Source: Saprospiraceae bacterium UBA2329 (GTDB lineage Bacteria; Bacteroidota; Bacteroidia; Chitinophagales; Saprospiraceae). Taken from it: a stretch of DNA of 64,000 nucleotides. Shown here piece after piece: positions 54,149 to 62,171 of this stretch. Within the stretch, counting starts at the first letter, position 1, and each line of letters begins with the position of its first letter. The stretch covers positions 12,233 through 76,232 of the forward strand of contig DDUV01000036.1 of assembly GCA_002344975.1 (NCBI GenBank), written 5' to 3'. The notes below the pieces were generated by a model. That model saw only the letters and a list, made by a program, of their open reading frames with translations. It was not told where the DNA came from and made no database searches. The position numbers were made by a program, and so were the translations under genes.

Positions 54149-54616
54149 CTATTTCTCCAACCTTTCCACGAAAGTGGGGAAAGTAGCGCCCACATAATGC
54201 GCGTACTTTTTGTCGAAGCTGAGGGGCATTTTGTAGCGGTTCATAAAACTGACTAAGAAGGCGGCCAGGTCTTCGGTGCGGATGTTGCGCGAGTCGGGGC
54301 GCAGGCGAAAACCGATGTGTTTCACCGAGCCGTCGGCATCCCAAAAAACGTGCATCCACAGTTTGACGCCTTTCAGCTCAAAGCGTATTTTTTTGGCGTA
54401 GTTTTCCATTTCCTGCATCATGCCCAGCCATTTGTCCACGGCAGTTTCCATGTTGCCGTCGCAGGCCGAGAGCAGGGTCTCCTGATAGTCGCGGGTCAGG
54501 GCTTCATATACCTGCTCTTCCTCGCCGAGGATAAAAACTTTAGGCAGCGCAGTTTCCTGAGCGAAGATCGGGGCGGCCAATGTGGCCATCAAAAGAAGTG
54601 TTGCGATGATTCTCAT
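54149..54616 (-). CDS. Small secreted protein of unknown family
   Basis: 155 aa with a clear signal peptide (MRIIATLLLMATLAAPIFAQ). The mature protein is mixed alpha/beta, with ACDGNMETAVDKWLGMMQEMENYAKKI, WMHVFWDADGSVKHIGFRL and FLVSFMNRYKMPL. I do not recognise the family; the pattern resembles small periplasmic proteins seen in Saprospira-type genomes. It stands alone, about 115 bp upstream (in minus sense) of serA. Confidence 0.65.
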   Translation of the reverse strand: MRIIATLLLMATLAAPIFAQETALPKVFILGEEEQVYEALTRDYQETLLSACDGNMETAVDKWLGMMQEMENYAKKIRFELKGVKLWMHVFWDADGSVKHIGFRLRPDSRNIRTEDLAAFLVSFMNRYKMPLSFDKKYAHYVGATFPTFVERLEK

Positions 54617-54721
54617 AATTTGGTGCGATTGGATTTTTGAATTTCAAAGATAGTATAAAAACGGCAGAGCGGGGGCAATATTTTGGGGTTGCCGGTCGGC
54701 CCGCCTACAGAAGCAAGTGAT

Positions 54722-55951
54722 TCACAGCAGGCTCACGAAATCTGTCTCATCCAAACACTCCAATGCAAAGGCAGGGTAGGCTGCTGTAAATTTTTTCAAT
54801 TTCTCGGCAGAGAAGTTCCGTTTGTTCCACTTCACTTCATACGCCCGGCCCTGCCCGAAGCTCGTCTCTGCCACGAAGTCTATTTCGTGTTGGTCGGCGG
54901 TTCGCCAGAATTTCAGTTGATCGGTTTCATACTGTTGTCGCAGCCTGCAATAGAAATAATTTTCGAGCAAGGCGCCTTTGTCCGACCGGTTTTCTATGGG
55001 ATCAAGCCTGTTGAGCAGTGCATTTCGAAGCCCCAAATCATTGAAATAGACCTTGGGCATTTTGGTCAATTCTTTTTGGATATTTCTAAAAAAAGGCTTC
55101 ATCAGGTGAATGTGGCAGCACTTTTCCAGTACATACAGATAGTTTTCTATGGTTTTGAAGTCCACCTGCACCGTTTTGGAAAGCTCGTGCCGATTGACTA
55201 AGTTGCCGGTTTGGTCGGCTAAAAGTTGGAACAACAAGAAAAATTTGGCCTCCATGCTCACTCCCGATTCGGCGATGTCTCTTTTCACATACGCGTTTTT
55301 GAGTTCGTCAAGCAGGAGCTTTTTTTCCAATAAATCCGGCTCCGTCGCCACCGCAGGGTAGCCTCCAAAAATGAGGTATTGGTAAAAAACAGCTTTGAGT
55401 GCTGTGCTGTGCGACGAAATGTATTCGGGCCGCTCGCGCATCATGTTTACTTCTTCGGCCAGATCATTCCTGCCGATAAAAACGAGGTACTCTTCATAAG
55501 AGAGCGTGTAAAGCTGAAACACCCGTTTGCGCCCCGCAAGAGAATCGGTGAACTTTCGGTCTATATAAAATGCACTGCTCCCCGTTGCTACCACTTTAAG
55601 ATTGCCCTCATATTTGTCGTACAAAAACTTTAGAAAACGAGTAGGGTCGGCCGCGTACTGCACCTCGTCTATGAGCAGGTACAATCGTTTTTCTGCCTGA
55701 CCGTTTTGGGCGGGTGTCGGCAGTGCCGGGATGTGCAAAAATACGTTATCAGGGTGTGTATTGATGTCGGAAAGCACTTTGCCGTCTTCCAAGGATAGTT
55801 GAAAAACCAAGTGCCCCTCTGCTTTCAATTTTTGGTGAATCAGTCGCAACAAAGAGGTTTTACCTACTTGCCTTGCCCCGGTAATGATGGTGTGGCGTTT
55901 GTCGGGCAAATGATTTTCTACATGCGGATAAAGGCTTCTCTGAAAAAGCAT
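54722..55951 (-). CDS. AAA_14/DUF4143 ATPase
   Basis: 409 aa. The N-terminal AAA_14 domain has Walker A GARQVGKTSLLRL and Walker B LYLLIDEVQYA. The C-terminal domain is DUF4143-like, with a PD-(D/E)XK-type fold and a helix-turn-helix (LSKTVQVDFKTIENYLYVLEKCCHIHLMKPF), ending DFVAETSFGQGRAYEVKWNK. Proteins of this family are widespread, horizontally mobile, and of uncertain function. The promoter region carries a tandem repeat (55977-56033). The gene lies between the 54149 gene and the TPR gene. Confidence 0.9.
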   Translation of the reverse strand: MLFQRSLYPHVENHLPDKRHTIITGARQVGKTSLLRLIHQKLKAEGHLVFQLSLEDGKVLSDINTHPDNVFLHIPALPTPAQNGQAEKRLYLLIDEVQYAADPTRFLKFLYDKYEGNLKVVATGSSAFYIDRKFTDSLAGRKRVFQLYTLSYEEYLVFIGRNDLAEEVNMMRERPEYISSHSTALKAVFYQYLIFGGYPAVATEPDLLEKKLLLDELKNAYVKRDIAESGVSMEAKFFLLFQLLADQTGNLVNRHELSKTVQVDFKTIENYLYVLEKCCHIHLMKPFFRNIQKELTKMPKVYFNDLGLRNALLNRLDPIENRSDKGALLENYFYCRLRQQYETDQLKFWRTADQHEIDFVAETSFGQGRAYEVKWNKRNFSAEKLKKFTAAYPAFALECLDETDFVSLL

Positions 55952-55976
55952 GGCAGATAAAATTGGATTAAAAATA

Positions 55977-56033
55977 CAAAATTATCAGATATTTTCGGAA
56001 TCAGAATCCAAAATTATCAGATATTTTTGGAAT
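55977..56033 (-). repeat. Tandem promoter repeat upstream of the ATPase gene
   Basis: Two 25-bp copies, 55977-56001 and 56009-56033 (CAAAATTATCAGATATTTT[C/T]GGAAT, 32-bp period, one mismatch). On the minus strand each contains TAATTTTG, a match to the -7 consensus. The duplication could give two promoters or two binding sites. Confidence 0.75.
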
Positions 56034-56126
56034 TTCTGCTGAATCGCGCTCAGTCTTACCTAAGAAGGGCAGCGCTCATCTCGTAGAGGACGCAGTGCTG
56101 CGGTACGTTTTATATGGCCGTCTCTC

Positions 56127-57632
56127 CTACCCCTTCAGCCTGTTCAAGCCGGCTTTGGCCTTCTGGTGGAGTTCGGTCTCGTACTCGTCCGATTCCAATG
56201 AAAGACAGCGCTGAAAATACTCTTTCGCCTGAACAGGCTGCCGGAGTTGTTCGTAGATCAATCCGATTTGCAGGCAGGCATTGCAGGCGAAAAACGAACC
56301 TTGCGCCCGCCCCTGCTGCAGGGCCGATTGATAAAATTTCATGGCCGTATCCATTTGGCCCAGACTGTGGTGAATGCGCCCCATGCGGTAGGCGTACTCT
56401 ATGCGGTGGCGTTCCTGCTCGAATGCCGTGGCCGATTCGTTTTTCATCACTTCCAGCGCTTTTTGGAAATACCCGCCGTCAAACAGAAGCCTTGCGCGCA
56501 GCAAAATGATGTGCGGCAAATGCTCCGATCGCGCTTCCCGCAGGGCGCTGCGGTCGTTGCCGATGGTGGCGTGACCTTTTTGCAGGCAGTATTCCATGTT
56601 TTGCCGGTAGCCTTTTTTATCGCCATGAACAAGGCTGTGCCATGCCAATTTCTGGTAAGCATCTTTGATGAAATTGCGGCCTTTGTGCTGTTGCAAAAAC
56701 CGAATCATGTACTTATCGGCATCGGGGTCTAAACGGCGGAGTTTGGCCACTCCCAGCATTTGGTCAATGAACGGCAGCGGAATGTGCCGGTTGTCGCGCG
56801 GGCAGCGTTCGAGCAGTTCGATGGCCTTGTCGTTTCTGCCGGTACGCATGGCAATGTTGGCTACAATGAAACAATGCACCGGATTTTGGGCGGGTTGCAA
56901 CTGGTCTTTAGACACTGCCTGCCAGGCCGCTTGCCCGTCGTTGGCCAAGTGCAGCAGCAAAAAGGCGTACATGATGCGGGTTTCGGTTTCAAACAGAAAG
57001 TGCGTGGAGCGGGATTTGTGCAAAACAGCCTCCATTTCGCGGCGGCCCTGCGCAATGCTGCCTTCCAGCCCGGTGAGAAATTTCATTCCCCATTTGAACT
57101 CGTCGGGAACGACGCCTGCTATGGCATGCAGCAGCGCCAGGTCTTTTTGATTGGGCAAAAAAGAGGGAAACAACTCCTGATTTTTTTTCAGCAGCTTGTA
57201 TGCTTTGCCCGTTTCGGAAAAAGCGGAGAAATAATCGCCGAATTTGAGATGCGCCAAAGCCCACTGCAAACGCATGTCGGCCTGCACAAAACGGAAGTAT
57301 GGCGAGTGTGGGTCGCATTGTTGCACGGCGGCCAAACGTTCGCTTTTCTTTCGTTTGAGCCTGTTGTAAGCATTCTCATCTTCGCTGATATACACGGCGA
57401 GACAGTCGGCATAATTTTCCAAATGGTAAGGAATGAGATTACCGGGGTCTTTGGCCCTGATCTGTGCTACCACTACACCAGCCTCCGTGAAGCGCAGGCT
57501 CGTAGTGAGTTCGTAGGCGTTTTGGGCTTTGGGCGTGATTTCGTAGCGAAAAGGGGCTGCCGCCGACAAAGGAACCGACGCGAGCAGCAACAAAAAACCG
57601 GGAAGCGAAACATATTTTTGGAATATGGTCAT
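56127..57632 (-). CDS. Exported TPR-containing protein
   Basis: 501 aa with a signal peptide (MTIFQKYVSLPGFLLLLASVPLSAAA). The rest is helical and TPR-like (YRMGRIHHSLGQMDTAMKFYQSALQQGRAQGSFFACNACLQIGLIYEQLRQPVQAKEYFQRCL is the last and clearest pair, from about residue 410; the same pattern fills much of the protein). No catalytic domain is visible. It follows the zinc-ribbon gene by 36 bp on the same strand. Function unknown. Confidence 0.75.
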   Translation of the reverse strand: MTIFQKYVSLPGFLLLLASVPLSAAAPFRYEITPKAQNAYELTTSLRFTEAGVVVAQIRAKDPGNLIPYHLENYADCLAVYISEDENAYNRLKRKKSERLAAVQQCDPHSPYFRFVQADMRLQWALAHLKFGDYFSAFSETGKAYKLLKKNQELFPSFLPNQKDLALLHAIAGVVPDEFKWGMKFLTGLEGSIAQGRREMEAVLHKSRSTHFLFETETRIMYAFLLLHLANDGQAAWQAVSKDQLQPAQNPVHCFIVANIAMRTGRNDKAIELLERCPRDNRHIPLPFIDQMLGVAKLRRLDPDADKYMIRFLQQHKGRNFIKDAYQKLAWHSLVHGDKKGYRQNMEYCLQKGHATIGNDRSALREARSEHLPHIILLRARLLFDGGYFQKALEVMKNESATAFEQERHRIEYAYRMGRIHHSLGQMDTAMKFYQSALQQGRAQGSFFACNACLQIGLIYEQLRQPVQAKEYFQRCLSLESDEYETELHQKAKAGLNRLKG

Positions 57633-57668
57633 CTTCCCGGTCTTTGATATTGGAATATATCTCTGGCG

Positions 57669-58466
57669 TCAATCCTCCACTTCTTCCACAGCGCGCGGGG
57701 TAGCCGGCTCGCCGAAGACGATGGGTTGCGCTTCGTCTTGCATGATGTAGTCGTCCACGAGGATGCGGCCGCAGTGCTCGCACACCATGATTTTTTTGCG
57801 CATGGCAATTTCGAGCTGCATTTGAGGCGGAATCTTGTTGAAACAGCCGCCGCAGGAATTGCGCGATACTTTGGCCACCGCCAGTCCGTTGCGATAGGAA
57901 GTACGGATGCGGTCGTAGGCTTTCATCAGGCGATCTTCAATGCCTTTGCGGGCCTTATCCGACTTTTTGCGAAGCTTTTCTTCTTCCTTTTCCGTCTTTT
58001 CGATGATCTGCTGAAGCTCTACGCGCTTGGCGTCCAATTCGGTAGAGCGCTTGTTCATGCGTTCGCGGGCCGCCGCGAGGGTTTCCTCTTTGGCTTCGAG
58101 TTCGGCATGCGACTGGCGGATTTTTTTCTCAGACAACTGGATTTCGAGGCGCTGCAATTCCAATTCTTTGGTGAGCGCTTCAAATTCGCGGTTGTTCTTC
58201 ACATTGTCCAACTGAGTTTGGTAACGCTCAATGAGCATGTTGGCATGTTCGATGTTGCCTTGATGCCGCGACATCTCCGACTGGATTTCCTTGACGGCAT
58301 GATCCAACTTGTTGACGCGGGTTTGCAAGCCTGCAATTTCGTCCTCCAGATCGCTCACCTCGATGGGCAGCTCGCCTTTAAGTATCTGGATTTCATCTAC
58401 TTGAGAGTCAATCTGCTGCAGTTCGTACAGTTGGCGAAGTTTTTCGGCTACGGTCAATTCTGCCAT
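57669..58466 (-). CDS. C4-type zinc-ribbon protein (COG1579-like)
   Basis: 265 aa from ATG 58466 (MAELTVAEKLRQLYELQQIDSQVDEI). Codons further upstream run into the Nif3 gene's 3' flank. Residues about 25-195 are a long coiled coil. The C-terminus is a zinc ribbon with two Cys pairs: CGGCFNKIPP and CEHCGRIL. The combination is characteristic of COG1579, often annotated as a putative nucleic-acid-binding zinc-ribbon protein. It follows the Nif3 gene by 26 bp. This pair is conserved in Bacteroidota, so a shared role is likely but unknown. Confidence 0.88.
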   Translation of the reverse strand: MAELTVAEKLRQLYELQQIDSQVDEIQILKGELPIEVSDLEDEIAGLQTRVNKLDHAVKEIQSEMSRHQGNIEHANMLIERYQTQLDNVKNNREFEALTKELELQRLEIQLSEKKIRQSHAELEAKEETLAAARERMNKRSTELDAKRVELQQIIEKTEKEEEKLRKKSDKARKGIEDRLMKAYDRIRTSYRNGLAVAKVSRNSCGGCFNKIPPQMQLEIAMRKKIMVCEHCGRILVDDYIMQDEAQPIVFGEPATPRAVEEVED

Positions 58467-58492
58467 TCTATAAAGTTTTAACAATGAACTTT

Positions 58493-59476
58493 TTAAAGAT
58501 AAAAAACGGGATTGGTGCGCGCTTCCGCGCAATAGGCCGCAAAGGTACTGAATTTTTCTGAAATAATCCCGTGCAGCAAATCTATTGTAAATTGTTCACT
58601 CTCAAAGTGTCCGATGTCGGCAATCACAATCCGGCCGTCGGCGTCGAAAAATTCGTGGTATTTGTAATCCGCCGTTACAAACACATCGGCACCCTGCGCA
58701 ATGGCCTGCCCCAAAAGGAAGCCGCCGGAGCCGCCGCAGACCGCCACACGCTGCACCTCGCGCCCACGCAATGCCGTATGCCGCACCGCACCGGCCCGCA
58801 TAACCTGCTTGAGATGCAGCAAAAAATCGCGCTCCGGCATGGGCTTGTTCAAGTTTCCGATCATCCCCGAACCGGTTTGCAGATGGGCATCCTCCACCGC
58901 ATGAACGCCCGACAACAGGCCGCCTGCCTGGCCAACAACTGCCTCTATCCGGCTGCGGGCAGCGATAGGAAACGTTATTTCGCACACATTATCAGACAGA
59001 TGCACTATTTCTGTTGCCCCGCTTTCGCGCAACGACTCATCCCGACCTGCACCCATGCCCGTCGCTGTGGCGCGCCGCAAGATGCTCTTCGGGGCCAGTA
59101 TCTGTGTATCTTTCAGCCCGATAACCGAGGCGATTCCGGCATTCACCCCCTGATGGTAAACATTGTCCAAATTGGTATGAATGGCATAAATGGCCACATC
59201 GTTTTTGATGGCCGCCATGACGGTACGCTCCACATAAGTGCGCCCGGTGAGCCGTTTGAGGCCGCTGAAAATAATGGGGTGGTGGGCCACAATGAGGTTG
59301 CAACCTTTACTAATGGCCTCTTCCACAATGGCTTCCGTGCTGTCTAAACAACAAAGCACGCCGCGCACAGGCCAATCCGGATTGCCGGTTATCAAGCCTG
59401 CATTGTCATAGCTTTCCTGATACATCGGCGGTGCGATGGTTTCTAAATGACGGATGACGTCTTTGATTTTGCTCAT
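58493..59476 (-). CDS. Nif3-like dinuclear metal centre protein
   Basis: 327 aa. Metal-ligand motifs: AHHPIIFSGLKRL (two His), HTNLDNVYHQGVN (His and Asp), and near the end GHFESEQF (His and Glu). These ligands bind two divalent metals in the toroidal Nif3/GTP cyclohydrolase I-type-2 family. The middle (about 130-230) is the insertion domain found in longer members; at 327 aa it is somewhat short for the Bacteroidota form (about 360). The biochemical function is not settled. Operon with the zinc-ribbon and TPR genes. Confidence 0.9.
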   Translation of the reverse strand: MSKIKDVIRHLETIAPPMYQESYDNAGLITGNPDWPVRGVLCCLDSTEAIVEEAISKGCNLIVAHHPIIFSGLKRLTGRTYVERTVMAAIKNDVAIYAIHTNLDNVYHQGVNAGIASVIGLKDTQILAPKSILRRATATGMGAGRDESLRESGATEIVHLSDNVCEITFPIAARSRIEAVVGQAGGLLSGVHAVEDAHLQTGSGMIGNLNKPMPERDFLLHLKQVMRAGAVRHTALRGREVQRVAVCGGSGGFLLGQAIAQGADVFVTADYKYHEFFDADGRIVIADIGHFESEQFTIDLLHGIISEKFSTFAAYCAEARTNPVFYL

Positions 59477-59557
59477 AAGAGTGCTTGAAAATGGAACCGG
59501 AATGAAAACGCAGAGAAGAAAAAGTGGTTGGAACAGCGCCCGAAAAAGCCCTGTTTT

Positions 59558-59947
59558 TTAGGAAAGCACCATCTTCACATCTGATACAAATCCTTCTTTA
59601 TCAAACCCTTCGATCTCCAATTCAGAGTCGGAAGACTCCATCGCTGCCAAAAAGGATTCCAGCATAAAAAAGCGTACCTCGTCGGGAGCGCTGTTCAGCA
59701 CCTGCTGGTATGGCAGGCGAAGGCTGAGCTGAAGCAGACACTCCTCCTCGTCGTACATGATGTCTCTGGCAAGGGAATCTCCGGAGTCGGGGGTCACAAT
59801 GAAGAGCACAAAAATGTACTGCACGCCCGGCCCGTATTGGATGAGCGTAAAATGCTGATTGAGCCAGTCTTCGAGCGCTGCGATGGGCAGTTTGTCGGCT
59901 ACTTTTTCATCAAATACGCCACTGATTTCAAATGCGGTATCGTCCAT
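59558..59947 (-). CDS. Hypothetical soluble protein
   Basis: 129 aa from ATG 59947 (MDDTAFEISGVFDEKVADKLPIAA). No signal peptide or membrane helix. The composition is acidic, and the pattern (strand-rich middle YIFVLFIVTPDSGDS and YDEEECLLQLSLRLPYQQVL, then a helix FMLESFLAAMES) recalls a YbjN-like or type III chaperone-like fold, though I cannot assign it. It lies on the same strand as Nif3, 81 bp upstream of it. Confidence 0.6.
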   Translation of the reverse strand: MDDTAFEISGVFDEKVADKLPIAALEDWLNQHFTLIQYGPGVQYIFVLFIVTPDSGDSLARDIMYDEEECLLQLSLRLPYQQVLNSAPDEVRFFMLESFLAAMESSDSELEIEGFDKEGFVSDVKMVLS

Positions 59948-60019
59948 TGTATTGGTGTTTTGTAATCAAATATTCGCTCAACCCCACAGTGCGGCTATCG
60001 CCAACTGCCCACTCCCCTC

Positions 60020-60309
60020 CCCGCCAAGTCAGGGCGTAACCCGAAGTTACGGCCTGACCTCGTGTCGGAGGGTAGTGAAGGGGTGACTCGGCGCGTTTTA
60101 ACGGGGCAGTCACCCATTCACTAAGCCGAGGAAACTGCCCGCCTGCGCAAGGTTCTACCTTGTGCAGACTATCCTGCGGGTTCTACCCGCCTGCGAAAAA
60201 AACCCGCCAAGTCAGGGCGTAAACCCGAAGTTACGGCCTGACCCCGTGTCGGAGGGAAGTGAAGGGGTGACTTGGCGCGTTTCAACGGGGCAGTCACCCC
60301 TTCACTAAG
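60020..60309. repeat. Duplicated 106-bp palindromic intergenic repeat
   Basis: Copy 1 (60020-60125) and copy 2 (60203-60309) agree at all but a few positions. Each has two dyads. Dyad A is GTCAGGGCGTAA...TTACGGCCTGAC. Dyad B is AGTGAAGGGGTGACT...AGTCACCCCTTCACT, a perfect 15-bp arm in copy 2 (60258-60272 / 60292-60306) with one mismatch in copy 1. Between the copies are smaller hairpins (CGCAAGG TTCTA CCTTGTG; GCGGG TTCTA CCCGC). The repeat fills the 380 bp between two minus-strand genes; I see no gene in it. Confidence 0.9.
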
Positions 60310-60327
60310 CAGGAGAACTACCCGCCC

Positions 60328-62103
60328 TCAGCGCGGCCCGACCACCAACTTCCCGCTCCCCAAAGCTACGCCCTTTTCCGAAACCAATGCCACAAAATAC
60401 ACCCCTGCCGGCAGTCCCCGCACATCCAATTCCTGCCGGATGCGGCAGCCTACTGCCTGCGCCGACTGCTGCCACACTACCCGCCCCAAAGCATCGCGCA
60501 GCGTGATGCCGACCTCAGCGGCGGCAATGCCCTCCGCCATCAAGGTGGCCGGCACGCCGGGCGGCACAGGATTGGGCCACACCTCCACCCGCCGCCCACT
60601 GTCCGCCACCTCGCCCGTACTGCTCACCAATACCTGCAGCTCCCGGCACAGCGTATCAGTACCGCGCGGATTGCTCACCGTGAGGCATACGTTGTACATT
60701 CCTTCGGCGGCGTAGCTATGCACGGGGTTGGGTACGGTGTCTGTGGCGCCATCGCCGAAGCTCCAGTGCCAAGCTCGAATGTCGTGTCGGCTGGCATCCT
60801 GAAAGGCCACCTCCAAGCCCAGCGGCTCGTGCACCCACTCTGCTACCGGCGGCTGCCGCAGGGTGTCGCAGGGGCTGCCCTCTAAGTGATGGAGGCGGTA
60901 GTTGGGGAAGTTGGGAAGGGAGAAGGCGTTGAGCGTAGGTAACTCAATACAATGTTGACAAAAATCACAGGCCAAACCCAAAGAATCTGGTTCATTGATG
61001 ACATGTAAGTACCTCACACTATTACTACAATTGAGGTATATTTTGCCATCCGGAGCCATTTGAGCTAAATAAAAGGTTGTGCGGGCATTGGTGCTGATGG
61101 GGTCTGTAAAACCGTCATACACCGCGACTGTAATTTTTGATGCTTCTATGTCAGAGGCATGTAAGTCATATTGATAAACGTAGCGCCTTGAGGAAACATA
61201 CAAAAAGCGATTATTGGGCGAGATGGCAATGCCGCCGGCAGTAGCAGAGTCTGCATAAGTGAATTGCACCGGATGGCTCAGTTCCCCGCTGCACCGGTCG
61301 AAGTCGAAGATGCTGACGTAGATAGGGTCGCCCGCTCCGCCTGTCAGGTGTACGCTGGCATATTTTGAGCCATCGGGGGAAAATACGGACTGGCCGATGG
61401 AATTGGAGGGAATGGGGTCTCCCACAAATTGTTGACCGACTACCGAAATGCCATCTAATTCCAACAAGATGCGGTGGTATCTGTTGGTACCATAGCTTCG
61501 CGACAACAACCACCAATCCCGGCCATTGGCATGTCGCGTAGCTGTGAGGCGTCCCATATCAAGATCATCCGATAACAATGTAATGTTTTTAGTCACAACC
61601 TCCCCAAGACCTCCCTGCAAAGTCATATCTACTATTGAATAAAAAAGGTTGGAAGATTGTAATGATGTTTGGTCTGTCGTTAAGTGTTTATCCGCATGCA
61701 GCAAAAAGTACAGGTTTTCATGCTCCGGCATGGGCAGTATAATTCCTCCCTGAGTTAAAATATATCCGTAAGTGCCTTGACCGGGTATTCCCTCCGGCCC
61801 GGCTGCCAGCCCCATCCCATTCTCCATCGGCTCATTGAGCGCATTGGCTATGTAAATGCCATTGGTGTAAAACAGCAGATTGCCGGCGGTATCGCATATA
61901 CTGGCATTGACTTGGCGTAAATTCATATCCCGGTACTCATAATAAATGTCTGCCGGCGTAGTGTTAAAATCAATCACCGTGCCGCCGAAGTAAATAAGCT
62001 CAGGATTGCTGCTGTATCCCAGCATCCAGACAGCATCGTGTTTTTGTGACTTGGCCGTAATACCGAAAGATAGGATGATGAGAAAAGTAAATGTGTAACG
62101 CAT
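60328..62103 (-). CDS. T9SS-sorted secreted protein with propeller-like region and PKD domain
   Basis: 591 aa. It has a signal peptide (MRYTFTFLIILSFGITAKSQ), then residues about 25-390, a WD/YVTN-like propeller (VFSPDGSKYASVHLTGG; AISPNNRFLYVSSRR; MAPDGKIYLNCSN). A PKD domain spans about 410-490 (WHWSFGDGATDTVPNPVHSYAAEGMYNVCLTVSN). The type A T9SS sorting domain is about 510-591 (VEVWPNPVPPGVPATL...RGLPAGVYFVALVSEKG). Four Cys near DFCQHC may bond. The build is typical of Saprospira-type cell-surface proteins, of unknown ligand. The codon after the start runs into a hairpin at 62118-62155. Confidence 0.88.
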   Translation of the reverse strand: MRYTFTFLIILSFGITAKSQKHDAVWMLGYSSNPELIYFGGTVIDFNTTPADIYYEYRDMNLRQVNASICDTAGNLLFYTNGIYIANALNEPMENGMGLAAGPEGIPGQGTYGYILTQGGIILPMPEHENLYFLLHADKHLTTDQTSLQSSNLFYSIVDMTLQGGLGEVVTKNITLLSDDLDMGRLTATRHANGRDWWLLSRSYGTNRYHRILLELDGISVVGQQFVGDPIPSNSIGQSVFSPDGSKYASVHLTGGAGDPIYVSIFDFDRCSGELSHPVQFTYADSATAGGIAISPNNRFLYVSSRRYVYQYDLHASDIEASKITVAVYDGFTDPISTNARTTFYLAQMAPDGKIYLNCSNSVRYLHVINEPDSLGLACDFCQHCIELPTLNAFSLPNFPNYRLHHLEGSPCDTLRQPPVAEWVHEPLGLEVAFQDASRHDIRAWHWSFGDGATDTVPNPVHSYAAEGMYNVCLTVSNPRGTDTLCRELQVLVSSTGEVADSGRRVEVWPNPVPPGVPATLMAEGIAAAEVGITLRDALGRVVWQQSAQAVGCRIRQELDVRGLPAGVYFVALVSEKGVALGSGKLVVGPR

Positions 62104-62117
62104 GGGTATTTATGTTG

Positions 62118-62155
62118 AACAGGGGTACCCCTTTGTGAAAAGGAATACCCCTGTT
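62118..62155 (-). terminator. Hairpin between two T9SS genes
   Basis: AACAGGGGTA (62118-62127) pairs with TACCCCTGTT (62146-62155). It lies 17 bp past the stop of the right-hand T9SS gene and 15 bp before the start of the left one, both leftward. There is no T-run, so its role as a terminator is uncertain; it could be a leader hairpin. Confidence 0.45.
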
Positions 62156-62171
62156 GGTTGAACAATAGTTA

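Noticed and set aside
60020..60309. CRISPR array
   Set aside because: Only two units of 106 bp, with internal dyads and no series of equal-length spacers; no cas genes in the window.
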